Below, piece after piece: positions 43,167 through 51,228 of a stretch of DNA of 51,576 bases. Made by a program: the position numbers and the translations under genes. The stretch spans positions 1 through 51,576 of the forward strand of contig CAJTZO010000018.1 in NCBI GenBank assembly GCA_910583755.1, in the 5' to 3' direction. The notes beneath the pieces are model-generated. The model saw only the letters and a program-made list of their open reading frames with translations. It had not been told where the DNA came from and did no database searches. This stretch comes from an uncultured Clostridia bacterium (GTDB lineage: Bacteria > Bacillota > Clostridia > Lachnospirales > Anaerotignaceae). How positions within the stretch are numbered: position 1 is the stretch's first letter; every line of letters starts with the position of its first letter.

Positions 43167-43562
43167 ATGCAAATTTGTCAATATGAATTTCAGTTTGAAG
43201 ATGAATTTATGAATAGAATCAGAGATGAAATATCAAAATTATTGAACATTCCTATAGATAATGTGATTAGAAAAAATATTGCTGGTGAAATGTTTATCCT
43301 TAGAAAAGATACAGAAAACAAATATATATTGTTTGCATCTCATAAAACTAGTTGTATGTGTTTAGTCATTATTAGTTGTAATGTAACTTATGAAAAGGAG
43401 ATACAAAAACTTTTATTTGATATATGCCATAAAATGGAAGACTGTTATGATGAAGACCATAGAAAAGAAGTAATAAATGTATTTGGAAATACAAAAACAC
43501 ATTTAAAAAATTTAGAAGAACTATATAAAATATCTTCTTTATTTGGTATTTGTGTAAACTAA
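43167..43562 (+). CDS. Protein of unknown function, 131 residues, possible immunity protein
   Basis: I do not recognise a named family. The protein is soluble, with an amphipathic N-terminus (MQICQYEFQFEDEFMNRI), a central beta segment (CMCLVIISCNV) and a helical C-terminus. AGAAAGAAG precedes the ATG. A deleted and frameshifted relative lies at 29109-29212, so the family has been copied within this genome. Position after a SUKH gene suggests an orphan immunity array; that is inference. Confidence 0.65.
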   Translation: MQICQYEFQFEDEFMNRIRDEISKLLNIPIDNVIRKNIAGEMFILRKDTENKYILFASHKTSCMCLVIISCNVTYEKEIQKLLFDICHKMEDCYDEDHRKEVINVFGNTKTHLKNLEELYKISSLFGICVN

Positions 43563-43643
43563 AAATACTGAATGTAAAACAGAGAAAAACAAATAGAAGT
43601 TAGTCACACTATAAACCACTACATTGACACCATTATGCAACAC

Positions 43644-43677
43644 AAAAAAAATACCCCTTGATTTTTCAAGGGGTATC
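43644..43677 (-). terminator. Terminator after tRNA-Thr
   Basis: ATACCCCTTGA (43651-43661) pairs with TCAAGGGGTAT (43665-43675). On the minus strand the stem is followed by eight T. Confidence 0.88.
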
Positions 43678-43680
43678 GTA

Positions 43681-43753
43681 AGCTGCTAACGGGATTTGAA
43701 CCCGTGACCTCCGCCTTACCAAGGCGACGCTCTACCTACTGAGCCATAGCAGC
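43681..43753 (-). tRNA. tRNA-Thr (anticodon GGT)
   Basis: Acceptor stem GCTGCTA/TAGCAGC, D arm GCTCAGTAGGTAGAGC, anticodon loop TTGGTAA and T arm CGGGTTCAAATCCCG are all present. CCA is not encoded. Confidence 0.96.
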
Positions 43754-43755
43754 AA

Positions 43756-43780
43756 AGAAAAGAGGTTAATCTCTTTTCTC
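43756..43780 (-). terminator. Hairpin after sigH
   Basis: GAAAAGAG and CTCTTTTC arms around GTTAAT. On the minus strand it precedes TTTCTTTG, between sigH and tRNA-Thr. Confidence 0.6.
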
Positions 43781-43827
43781 ATCAGCTTTTATAGGATAAC
43801 ATATAATCAAGCAATCGTCAAGTACTT

Positions 43828-44430
43828 CTAATTCTTTTTTTCAAGATATTTTTCAATTTTCTTTTTCACTCTTTGCAAAGCATTATCAATGGACTTTTCC
43901 GGTTTTCCAACAATACAGGAAATATCATAGTATGTTTTGCCACGAAGATAGAGAAGTAAAATTCTTTTTTCAAAATCACTCAACATCTTAATAATTTGTG
44001 CTTCCATAAAATTTTTTTCTTCTCTGCCTATAAGTAGTGCCTCCGGATTTAAAATCTCTCCTCCCATCAGCAAATCCATATACGTTTCTTCAGAATCCTC
44101 ATCAAACACTGGTCTATTTAATGAAACATAGGAATTTAAAGGGATATGTTTTTGCCTTGTTGCCATTTTAATTGCAGTAATCATTTGGCGATTAATACAA
44201 AGTTCTGCAAAAGCTCTAAACGAAGAATTTTTATCTTTTTTAAAATCTCTGATTGCTTTATAAAGTCCAATCATCCCCTCTTGAATAATATCTTCTGTAT
44301 CAGCTCCTATTAAAAAGTACGTTCTTGCCCTTGTTTTGACTAGCGGTTTATATTTTGTCAGCAAGTCTTCTTGTGCCCTTTTATCACCTTGCTGTACCAG
44401 TCTGACCAATTCTTCATCTTCTTGTCTCAT
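43828..44430 (-). CDS. sigH: RNA polymerase sigma factor SigH
   Basis: SigH directs transition-state and early sporulation genes. The 200-residue sigma-70 protein has region 2 with DTEDIIQEGMIGLYKAIRDF and FRAFAELCINRQM, and region 4 with LSDFEKRILLLYLRGKTYYDI and GKPEKSIDNALQRVKKKI. The frame is open to 44475, but GAGGGTG five bases before the ATG at 44430 marks the start. Context (yacP-sigH after mrnC-rlmB) is the same as in Bacillus, which strongly supports the assignment. Confidence 0.93.
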   Translation of the reverse strand: MRQEDEELVRLVQQGDKRAQEDLLTKYKPLVKTRARTYFLIGADTEDIIQEGMIGLYKAIRDFKKDKNSSFRAFAELCINRQMITAIKMATRQKHIPLNSYVSLNRPVFDEDSEETYMDLLMGGEILNPEALLIGREEKNFMEAQIIKMLSDFEKRILLLYLRGKTYYDISCIVGKPEKSIDNALQRVKKKIEKYLEKKN

Positions 44431-44449
44431 ATCTACACCCTCATACATT

Positions 44450-44974
44450 TTATTTCTGCCTGCGTAACGCTTCAATAAAATCCAAAGCCTCTTTATTAAT
44501 ATTATCTGCTAAAAGATTATTTTTAGGCGGTTTATTTTCTATGTATTTTTTTCGAATTTCTTTCGCTTCTGTTAAAACACGCTGACGCAATTCTTGTGCA
44601 GTTATTCTAATTGCACCTTCTCCTGATATAATTAGTTGTTCCAAGGCATCAGAAGTTGCCACGCTCACTTTATAATGACGTGGTAAACGATGTACAGTTC
44701 TTTCAATAAAATGGTCTGCGGTTTCCGCTTCTTTTGTATACACTACAGAAATATTGTGATAACGATATATTTTTCCCACATTTCCCTTTACTAAATACGC
44801 ATCAAACACAACAATAATATTTGCTTTTTGACTTCCCTTATAATTAGAAAGCATATCAAGGAGTTTTTGTCTGGCGCTTTCTAAACTTATGTCTACCAAT
44901 TCTTTTAACTCCTGCCACGCATGTATCATATTATAGCCATCTACCAGCAAAAATTCTCTTGACAATATCGACAT
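44450..44974 (-). CDS. yacP: NYN-domain ribonuclease, YacP/Rae1 family
   Basis: Rae1 is a ribosome-associated endoribonuclease of the PIN-like NYN fold. The 174-residue protein has the first acidic residue in FLLVDGYNMI and the second in VVFDAY. It also has ETADHFIE and VATSDALEQ, which supply the other acidic and serine/threonine positions. No clear ribosome binding site is seen before the ATG at 44974. It ends 19 bases before sigH. A 560-base repeat region separates it from rlmB. Confidence 0.87.
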   Translation of the reverse strand: MSILSREFLLVDGYNMIHAWQELKELVDISLESARQKLLDMLSNYKGSQKANIIVVFDAYLVKGNVGKIYRYHNISVVYTKEAETADHFIERTVHRLPRHYKVSVATSDALEQLIISGEGAIRITAQELRQRVLTEAKEIRKKYIENKPPKNNLLADNINKEALDFIEALRRQK

Positions 44975-45074
44975 CGTTATTGAAATATCATAAAAAATTA
45001 TTTTTTACAATGCTGTATTTTTTCAACAACGTTCTCCTTTCTTCAGAATACAACACTACAGCTCATGCTAAAAT

Positions 45075-45180
45075 ATTAAAGACCTTGAGGGCTTTACCCT
45101 CAACGCACCCACAAGCTTTTTAAAAAAAGCTTGACCAAAAACTTTAGGAAAAACTTCGTTTTTCCAATTATAAACAGAAG
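45075..45180 (-). repeat. Divergent copy 9 of the dispersed repeat
   Basis: It contains CTTGAGGGCTTTACCCTCAACG, CAAGCTTTTTAAAAAAAGCTTG and GGAAAAACTTCGTTTTTCC. The three hairpin types of the family are present with changed stems and a different order, next to the 128-bp tandem block. The strand is uncertain. Confidence 0.6.
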
Positions 45181-45183
45181 TCT

Positions 45184-45540
45184 TTTTTAATTGCCTCCTG
45201 TTTTCTTTCAACTAAAAATCTCATTCTTGTCCTGTCAAACAATGTTAAAGTTCTTTGCTAAGCTTTCTTTCCTCAATTTTTTTGAAAAAAAGTAACATAA
45301 AACACAAGTTTTTTCCAGTTGCTTCCCATTGTCTTTCAACTAAAAATCTCATTTTTGTCCTGTCAAACAATGTCAAAGTTCTTTGCTAAACTTTCTTTCC
45401 TCAATTTTTTTGAAAAAAAGTAACATAAAACACAGGTTTTTTCCGGTTGCTTTCTGTTGTCTTTCAACTAAAAATCTCGTTCTTGTCCTGTCAAACAATG
45501 TTAAAGTTCTTTGCTAAGCTTTCTTTCAAGAAAGCGTCAA
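45184..45540. repeat. Tandem repeat, 128-bp period, about 2.7 copies
   Basis: CTTTCAACTAAAAATCTC begins at 45205, 45333 and 45461, exactly 128 bases apart each time. Whole units (45184-45311, 45312-45439, 45440 to about 45530) agree at nearly every base, including CTGTCAAACAATG and AAAGTTCTTTGCTAA. The last unit ends differently, in TTTCAAGAAAGCGTCAAGAAAG at the rlmB stop. No gene is seen between 44975 and 45536. Confidence 0.92.
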
Positions 45541-46286
45541 GAAAGCATAAAACGTCTTTGACGTACCACTTCATACATAAAAAGAGCACCCGCAACTGAA
45601 GCGTTTAGAGAATCAATTTTTCCATACATCGGAATTGACACGGTAAAATCACAATTTTCTTTTACAAGTCGGCTGACGCCCTCTCCTTCACTGCCAATGA
45701 TAATGCCTAATGGTCCCTTTAAATTGGTATCAAAATAATCTAATCCTTTCATATCTGCACAAGCAAACCATAACCCTTGTTTTTTTAACTGTTCCATTGT
45801 TTTTACAAGATTCGTCACTCTTGCAACAGGCATATATTCAATAGCCCCTGCAGAAGTTTTCCCTACAGTCGCATTTAAACCAACTGAACGACGTTTTGGG
45901 ATAATAACACCATGTGCACCAGCACATTCTGCACTCCGAATTAGAGCACCCAAATTATGCGGGTCTGTAATACCATCTAACAGAATGATAAAAGGGTCTT
46001 CTCCCTTTTGTTTTGCATTTTCTAAAATATCCTCTATTTCTGCATAATTATGTGCAGAAGCCAAAGCAATCACGCCTTGATGATTTTTAGTTTGAGAAAG
46101 CCCGTCCAATTTCTGACGACTTACCTCTTGTATTACAATACCTTTTTGTGATGCTTGTGCAATAATCCTTTTTATGGTTCCCTCCACATTCCCTTTTAAT
46201 ACAAATAATTTTTCAATATCTCTACCACTTTTTAATGCCTCTAGTATGGCATTTCTTCCTTCTAATTGATTTTCATTGGTTTCCAA
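45537..46286 (-). CDS. rlmB: 23S rRNA (guanosine-2'-O)-methyltransferase RlmB
   Basis: RlmB methylates the ribose of G2251 in the peptidyl-transferase P loop. The product of about 249 residues starts with the substrate domain ENQLEGRNAILEAL. The SPOUT domain follows, with LDGITDPHNLGALIRSAECAG, GIIIGSEGEGVS and VSIPMYGKIDSLNASVAGALFMYE. A GTG at 46295 opens the frame directly beside GAGGAG. The TTG at 46286, eight bases after that site, is the likelier start. Position after mrnC matches the Firmicutes cluster. The stop lies at the edge of the tandem repeat. Confidence 0.93.
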   Translation of the reverse strand: METNENQLEGRNAILEALKSGRDIEKLFVLKGNVEGTIKRIIAQASQKGIVIQEVSRQKLDGLSQTKNHQGVIALASAHNYAEIEDILENAKQKGEDPFIILLDGITDPHNLGALIRSAECAGAHGVIIPKRRSVGLNATVGKTSAGAIEYMPVARVTNLVKTMEQLKKQGLWFACADMKGLDYFDTNLKGPLGIIIGSEGEGVSRLVKENCDFTVSIPMYGKIDSLNASVAGALFMYEVVRQRRFMLS

Positions 46287-46374
46287 AACATACACTCCTC
46301 TGTGCTTATATACGTGTTACTTCCCTAAAAAGTTTTGAGTAAAAACGAATATTTTTCTTTGCAGGCAGACTGAA

Positions 46375-46420
46375 AAATTTCTGGAGGAACTTTTTTCTTT
46401 TACGAAAAGTTCCCCCAGCT
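46375..46420 (-). terminator. Terminator between mrnC and rlmB
   Basis: CTGG-GGAACTTTT (46381-46394) and AAAAGTTCC-CCAG (46404-46417) form a long stem. On the minus strand it is followed by AAATTTTTC. rlmB is therefore probably transcribed partly from its own promoter. Confidence 0.65.
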
Positions 46421-46465
46421 CCATCTTTTATTTCATCATTTTTTCCAGCCATAAGCAAAATACAA

Positions 46466-46882
46466 TTACTGTATTCCTATTTCAAACAGAGATAACACTC
46501 TTTCCATTTGTCCTTTCAAATACAAATAGCCAAACAATGCCTCTAAACCTGTTGCATGACGATAATCTCCAATTTCCATATTTTTAGGGGTTGTAAAAGA
46601 TTTTGCATTCCTTCCCCTTCGAAAAACAGCCTGTTCTTCTTCTGTTAAATACGCTGCAATACGGTTATACAGCTCTGCCTGTGCTTTCGCATTGACATAT
46701 TCTTTAGACTGTTTATGCAACTTATTGACAGGAGCATTTCCCTTTGCCAAAATCATCGTTCTGACAATTATTTCATAAACTGCATCACCAATATAAGCCA
46801 ATCCCAATGGAGAAAGTTCTTTTTCTTTTCCATCTTCTATTCCTTTATTCTCCAAAAGTAAGGCTTTTACCTTCGTATCCAT
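46466..46882 (-). CDS. mrnC: Mini-ribonuclease III
   Basis: MrnC is an RNase III catalytic domain without a double-stranded-RNA-binding domain and matures 23S rRNA. The 138-residue protein has LAYIGDAVYEIIVR, with the acidic catalytic residues, and later TGLEALFGYLYL. The frame is open to 46909, but AGAGG eight bases before the ATG at 46882 gives the start. It begins four bases after cysS, as in other Firmicutes. Confidence 0.93.
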   Translation of the reverse strand: MDTKVKALLLENKGIEDGKEKELSPLGLAYIGDAVYEIIVRTMILAKGNAPVNKLHKQSKEYVNAKAQAELYNRIAAYLTEEEQAVFRRGRNAKSFTTPKNMEIGDYRHATGLEALFGYLYLKGQMERVLSLFEIGIQ

Positions 46883-46886
46883 AAAC

Positions 46887-48287
46887 TTAGCCTCTAAACC
46901 ATTGCACACCTTGGCGAGTATCTTTTATAGTAATGCCCATTTGTGCTAATTGTTCTCTAATAGCATCTGCTGCTGCAAAATCTTTATTCTTTTTCGCTTC
47001 TGTTCTTTTTGCAATCAAAGCTTCAATTTCTGCGGTATCTTCTTCCTGTGTTTGCTTCATTTCTGCAATCCCTAATACACCACAAAGTTTATCTAACATA
47101 GCCTGTATTTTTAAGGCAAACTCTTTGGAAATATTTTCTTTTATCGCCTTATTTGTAAAGCGTACTAATTCATAAATTGCAGTAATTGCATTTGCTGTAT
47201 TAAAATCATCATCCATTGCAATTTCAAACTGTGCTTTAAATTTTTCCAGTTCTTCTGGATTTTCATTTTGTTTTAAAGCAGATTCTGGACAATTTTGAAT
47301 ATAATATGCTAAATCTTTTTTACAGTTTTTAATTCTTTCCAAGCCGTTTTGGGCATCTTTCATCAATTCATCACTGAAATTGATAGGACCTCTATAATGT
47401 CCTCCCAAGATAAAAAAGCGTATTACTTCATAAGGGAAATGTGCAGCAATATCTCTTACTGTAAAGAAATTTCCTAAGGACTTGGACATTTTTTCATTAT
47501 CGACCGTAATAAATCCATTATGCAACCAATATTTTGAAAATTGTTTTCCATTTGCGGCTTCACTCTGTGCAATTTCATTTTCATGGTGAGGGAAGATTAA
47601 ATCTTCACCACCAGCATGAATATCAATGGTATCCCCTAAATATCTTTTTGCCATAACAGAACATTCAATGTGCCAACCGGGTCTACCTGCTCCCCAAGGT
47701 GCGTCCCACTTTGGTTCACCCGGTTTGTGAGGTTTCCAAAGCACAAAATCGGTAGGATTCTTTTTTGCATCATCAATAGAAACTCTTTCACTTGCACCAG
47801 CAATCAATTCATCTAAATTCTTTTTCGAAAGTTTTCCATATTCAGGGAATTTTTTAGTATCATAATAAACAGTGCCCTTATCTTCATAGGCAAATTCCTT
47901 ATCTAAAAGTATCTGTATCATTTCAATAATATGGTCCATTTCTTCTGTCACACGTGGATGAACGGTTGCCCTCTTTACATTCAAGCCATCCGCATCATGG
48001 AAAGCTTCTTCAATATAGCGGTTTGAAATTTCCTGCATACTGCTATTTTCTTTGTTTGCTCTATTAATAATTTTATCATCCACATCTGTAAAATTCTGCA
48101 CATATGTTACATCATATCCTTTGTATTCCAAGTACCTTCTGACTGTATCAAAAACAACATAAGGTCTTGCATTTCCAATGTGGATATAATCGTAAACGGT
48201 AGGACCACAGACATACATTTTAACTTTACCCTCTTGTTGTGGAATAAATTCTTCTTTTTGTCTTGTTAGTGTATTATAAACCTTCAT
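46887..48287 (-). CDS. cysS: Cysteinyl-tRNA synthetase
   Basis: This class I synthetase charges tRNA-Cys. The 466-residue protein has the zinc ligands C28 (MYVCGPTVYD), C in HIECSVM and the HHENE histidine. The HIGH motif is YIHIGNARPY and KMSKS is in NEKMSKSLGNF. The frame is open to 48326. GAAGGGAG before the ATG at 48287 gives the family-typical N-terminus MKVYNTLTRQKE. It lies 75 bases after cysE and shares its T-box-controlled transcript. Confidence 0.96.
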   Translation of the reverse strand: MKVYNTLTRQKEEFIPQQEGKVKMYVCGPTVYDYIHIGNARPYVVFDTVRRYLEYKGYDVTYVQNFTDVDDKIINRANKENSSMQEISNRYIEEAFHDADGLNVKRATVHPRVTEEMDHIIEMIQILLDKEFAYEDKGTVYYDTKKFPEYGKLSKKNLDELIAGASERVSIDDAKKNPTDFVLWKPHKPGEPKWDAPWGAGRPGWHIECSVMAKRYLGDTIDIHAGGEDLIFPHHENEIAQSEAANGKQFSKYWLHNGFITVDNEKMSKSLGNFFTVRDIAAHFPYEVIRFFILGGHYRGPINFSDELMKDAQNGLERIKNCKKDLAYYIQNCPESALKQNENPEELEKFKAQFEIAMDDDFNTANAITAIYELVRFTNKAIKENISKEFALKIQAMLDKLCGVLGIAEMKQTQEEDTAEIEALIAKRTEAKKNKDFAAADAIREQLAQMGITIKDTRQGVQWFRG

Positions 48288-48362
48288 AAAAATTGTTCTC
48301 CCTTCTATTCTTCTGTTACGTTTCAAAAAAATTTAATCAAATCCAAAATCTTTCTCTATCTC

Positions 48363-49010
48363 TTATTGTACCTTGTTTTTACTATTTTGTACAAGCATTT
48401 TTTCAATGACTTTCACCCTTTCTGAAATCTCCCTTAAATCTTTGGAAACGGGGTCACTCAATCGAAGTTGGTCAAGCATATCTGAAGTCTTTTGCTTTTT
48501 TTCTTCTTCCTCCTGTGCTGTACATCTTGCAGGTACACCAACCGCTGTCATATAGGCTGGTACATCCTTCACCACAACAGAACCACCACCTATTTTTGCA
48601 TTGTCTCCAATTTTGACAGGTCCTAATACTTTTGCGCCTGCTCCCACCATAACATTATTGCCCAAAGTTGGATGACGTTTTCCAGAACCTTTTCCGGTAC
48701 CACCTAAAGTTACACCTTGATATAATAATACATTATCGCCAATTTCGCAAGTTTCCCCTATTACAACCCCCATGCCATGATCAATAAAAAACCCTTTTCC
48801 AATTTTAGCCCCAGGATGAATTTCAATACCTGTAAAAAAGCGAGAAATTTGAGAAATCAACCTTGCAATAAAATAATGTTTCTTTTTATAAAAATGGTGT
48901 GCAATTCTATGAGAAATAGTTGCCCAAAAACTAGGATACAACAACACCTCAGAATTTCCTTTAATTGCAGGGTCTTTTTCCTTTACGACACGTATTAACT
49001 CTTTTAACAT
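48363..49010 (-). CDS. cysE: Serine O-acetyltransferase
   Basis: CysE makes O-acetylserine, the precursor of cysteine. The 215-residue protein has a helical N-terminus and a left-handed beta-helix of hexapeptide repeats, with IEIHPGAKIGKGFFIDHGMGVVIGE broken into repeats, TLGGTGKGSGKRHP and GAGAKVLGPVKIG. TAGGAGGAA precedes the ATG. The Cys T-box upstream ties its expression to tRNA-Cys charging. Confidence 0.95.
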   Translation of the reverse strand: MLKELIRVVKEKDPAIKGNSEVLLYPSFWATISHRIAHHFYKKKHYFIARLISQISRFFTGIEIHPGAKIGKGFFIDHGMGVVIGETCEIGDNVLLYQGVTLGGTGKGSGKRHPTLGNNVMVGAGAKVLGPVKIGDNAKIGGGSVVVKDVPAYMTAVGVPARCTAQEEEEKKQKTSDMLDQLRLSDPVSKDLREISERVKVIEKMLVQNSKNKVQ

Positions 49011-49157
49011 TTTTATTTCCTCCTAAATATCATTTTTATTTAATATACTCAAAACTCGTACTATTGTTTCTTCCTTTCTTATCTCAAAAGAAAGAAAGTG
49101 AAAGAACTTCATCACAGTTTATTTCGGTTGGTGCAAATCAAACTTCCATTTTTCCAT

Positions 49158-49400
49158 ACAAAAAAGCTCCATCTTTACCTTTGTAAAGACGAAGCTAATC
49201 CTTCGCGGTTCCACTCCACTTAGACGAATTGATACAACAATCCCTCTCACTCTTAAACTATAACGGTGTTACCGGCTACAAGCTACTTTCATGTTCACTC
49301 GTGCAGTTCAGGAATGCACTTCATTTTTATTCTTTCTGTTTCGGAGTTTCACCCGATAATACGCACCACACGTATTACGCTCCTTTTCTCTGTCAGAATG
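49158..49400 (-). ncRNA. T-box leader of cysE-cysS, tRNA-Cys specific
   Basis: On the minus strand it has the T-box sequence AGTGGAACCGCG (49215-49204). A terminator follows, made of GCTTCGTCTTTAC and GTAAAGATGGAGC (49195-49166) with a TTTTTTG tail. In stem I the GAACTGCACGAG context presents TGC (49305-49303), a cysteine codon. Its 5' end lies right after the ispF stop, so the transcript probably starts within or before ispF. Confidence 0.9.
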
Positions 49401-49402
49401 TC

Positions 49403-49897
49403 CTAAAAATTACTCTTTCCATCAATACTTTTTTCTATGATACAAACTGCTTGCGCTGCAATTCCAAGTCCAGCACCGGTAAAACCAAGTCCTTCTTCTG
49501 TTGTTGCTTTGACATTTACACAACTTTTTTCTATTTCTAGCGCATCTGCAATATTTTTTTCCATATTTTCTATATAATATGCTAGTTTTGGCTTTTGTGC
49601 CACTATTGTAGTATCAATGTTTATTATACAATAATTTTCTTTTTTAAGCAAGTATAAAACTTTGTGCAATAATGTTATACTGGATATATCCTTATAAGTG
49701 TTATCATTATCTGGAAAATGCCTTCCAATATCCCCCATAGCTGCAGCACCTAAAAGTGCATCCATAATAGCATGTAGCAATACATCTGCATCTGAGTGAC
49801 CCAGTAATCCTTTTTCAAAAGGAATTTCCACTCCACCTAATATTAATTTACGTCCTTCTACCAGCTTATGCACATCATATCCTGAGCCAATTCTCAT
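49403..49897 (-). CDS. ispF: 2-C-methyl-D-erythritol 2,4-cyclodiphosphate synthase
   Basis: IspF makes the cyclic diphosphate intermediate of the MEP isoprenoid pathway. The 164-residue protein has the zinc ligands D8 and H10 in GYDVHKL and H42 in GHSDADVLLHA. It also has the family blocks DIGRHFPDND and ATTEEGLGFTG. The frame is open to 49939, but GAGGGA shortly before the ATG at 49897 gives the usual N-terminus MRIGSGYDVH. It starts 14 bases after the small gene at 49912. Confidence 0.94.
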   Translation of the reverse strand: MRIGSGYDVHKLVEGRKLILGGVEIPFEKGLLGHSDADVLLHAIMDALLGAAAMGDIGRHFPDNDNTYKDISSITLLHKVLYLLKKENYCIINIDTTIVAQKPKLAYYIENMEKNIADALEIEKSCVNVKATTEEGLGFTGAGLGIAAQAVCIIEKSIDGKSNF

Positions 49898-49911
49898 AAC
49901 ATTATCCCTCA

Positions 49912-50145
49912 TCAATCTACTACTATAATGTTCAAACATTTTTCCGCATTATTGATTTGATAACGCAAGGAGTTTGATAATTTTTGCAACACTAAATTTC
50001 CCTTTTTATTGACCTCCACAAATGAAATACAAGCTTGAAACTTATCTAAAATCATCAAATCTTTTTCATCATAAACAAAGTCATATGCACTTTTACTTTT
50101 ATTTTCAGCCGTTATTTTCCATCCATTCAAATAGTATGTTTCCAT
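49912..50145 (-). CDS. Small protein of unknown function, 77 residues, tandem paralogue
   Basis: I do not recognise the family. It resembles its upstream neighbour in layout: LxxWxI near the start, a central LMILDKFQACISFVEV, then a KGNLVLQ turn and a C-terminal strand (CLNIIVVD). AGGAGG precedes the ATG, which directly follows the stop of the neighbour. The pair and ispF are closely spaced and probably co-transcribed. Confidence 0.7.
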   Translation of the reverse strand: METYYLNGWKITAENKSKSAYDFVYDEKDLMILDKFQACISFVEVNKKGNLVLQKLSNSLRYQINNAEKCLNIIVVD

Positions 50146-50367
50146 TTATTCTACCTCCTCTAATACAATTGTTTTATGTTCATGGTCTATTTCGCACTGA
50201 TAATGTGGAGAACATCTTTCTAACCTAATATTGCCATTTTCATCTATGCCAAAAAAGACAATAAAATGTTTTTGGCTATCTAATAACACAAGTGTATTTT
50301 GTTGTTGTATTGTTTCAAATTTATTTGACGCACAAATCGTCCATTTTGATAGCTTTAATACTTTCAT
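50146..50367 (-). CDS. Small protein of unknown function, 73 residues, tandem paralogue
   Basis: It shares the pattern LxKWTI, LVLLDSQKHFIVFFGIDENGNIRL and a strand-forming C-terminus (KTIVLEEVE) with the 49912 protein, so the two probably arose by duplication. Each looks like a single small beta-rich domain. AGGAGAG precedes the ATG. No function can be assigned. Confidence 0.7.
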   Translation of the reverse strand: MKVLKLSKWTICASNKFETIQQQNTLVLLDSQKHFIVFFGIDENGNIRLERCSPHYQCEIDHEHKTIVLEEVE

Positions 50368-50454
50368 ATTTTGTTTTCTCTCCTAACATATCATTTTTTC
50401 ATTTATCATAGCATATTTAAGAAAGTTTTTCTATCTATTTTGTATAAAATAGAT

Positions 50455-50481
50455 TAAAAAAAACAACACCATTTTTTGGTG
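50455..50481 (-). terminator. Terminator of the SUKH-3 gene
   Basis: On the minus strand GACACC and GGTGTT form a stem around AAAAAAT, followed by G and eight T, right after the stop of the gene at 50482. Confidence 0.85.
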
Positions 50482-51039
50482 TCATATTTCAATAATGATT
50501 GCTATGATATTATTATGCGCTGACAATTCATGTAGCATTAACTCTATTACGGTATCAAATACAAGTACATCATCATTATAATCATGTGTACAATACAGTT
50601 TTCCACTTTCTCCTATCCAAACACAAGCAGGATAATAATATCCTATTTTTCCTACTAGGGCAATTGTTTCTTTGGAATATTCCAAAGCACTTTTATATTC
50701 TTCTGATTTTACTATAAAGTCAGCATCATCATACATAAAATCTCTGACATCCGTTTTATAGTATTCTGGATATGGAAACAAGTTAAAATGAAAATCTCCC
50801 CTATGCTCGCCTCGGCTCTTTCTATTTATTTCCCAAGTATATACAATATCCCAATCACTTTTTATGTTATAATATTCCTCAAAAAAATGGATTGCTTTAT
50901 CACTTAATTTTATATTGCGGTTTTGATAATATTTAATAACATGACTAACATCTACTTTTCTACTAGGAAACCAGCCTGCTTTTTGCAACATCTGATAAAC
51001 TTTTTGTTCTTTTGTACCTTTTAATATTATTTTAGCCAT
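50482..51039 (-). CDS. SUKH-3-like immunity-type protein
   Basis: The 185-residue protein opens with the SUKH-3 pattern LQKAGWFPSRKVDVSHVIKY, then AIHFFEEYYNIK, and ends with a WIGESGKLYCTHD and MLHELSAHNN region typical of these proteins. Such proteins are usually immunity partners of polymorphic toxins. No toxin is seen nearby. GGAGG precedes the ATG, which is only 23 bases downstream of tRNA-Val, so it may be transcribed from the tRNA operon. Confidence 0.7.
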   Translation of the reverse strand: MAKIILKGTKEQKVYQMLQKAGWFPSRKVDVSHVIKYYQNRNIKLSDKAIHFFEEYYNIKSDWDIVYTWEINRKSRGEHRGDFHFNLFPYPEYYKTDVRDFMYDDADFIVKSEEYKSALEYSKETIALVGKIGYYYPACVWIGESGKLYCTHDYNDDVLVFDTVIELMLHELSAHNNIIAIIIEI

Positions 51040-51062
51040 ATTTTCCTCCGAAAATAAAAAAA

Positions 51063-51135
51063 TGGGAGTTACAGGGCTCGAACCTGTGACCCTCTGCTTG
51101 TAAGGCAGATGCTCTCCCAGCTGAGCTAAACTCCC
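51063..51135 (-). tRNA. tRNA-Val (anticodon TAC)
   Basis: Acceptor GGGAGTT/AACTCCC, D arm GCTCAGCTGGGAGAGC, anticodon loop CTTACAA and T arm CAGGTTCGAGCCCTG are all present. CCA is not encoded. Confidence 0.97.
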
Positions 51136-51140
51136 AAAAA

Positions 51141-51214
<74 letters not shown>

Positions 51215-51228
51215 ATATGAAATTAAAA

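Noticed and set aside
42628..43562. Toxin-antitoxin module formed by the two small genes
   Set aside because: Neither protein has toxin features, and they are 80 bases apart with separate weak ribosome binding sites; orphan immunity genes fit better.
43681..43753. tRNA-Thr as an attachment site for the RepA/SUKH islet
   Set aside because: No direct repeat of the tRNA 3' end could be found on the far side of the islet and there is no integrase gene.
45184..45540. Possible CRISPR array in the repetitive block
   Set aside because: The whole 128-base unit is conserved with no short repeats separated by unique spacers, and no cas genes are present.
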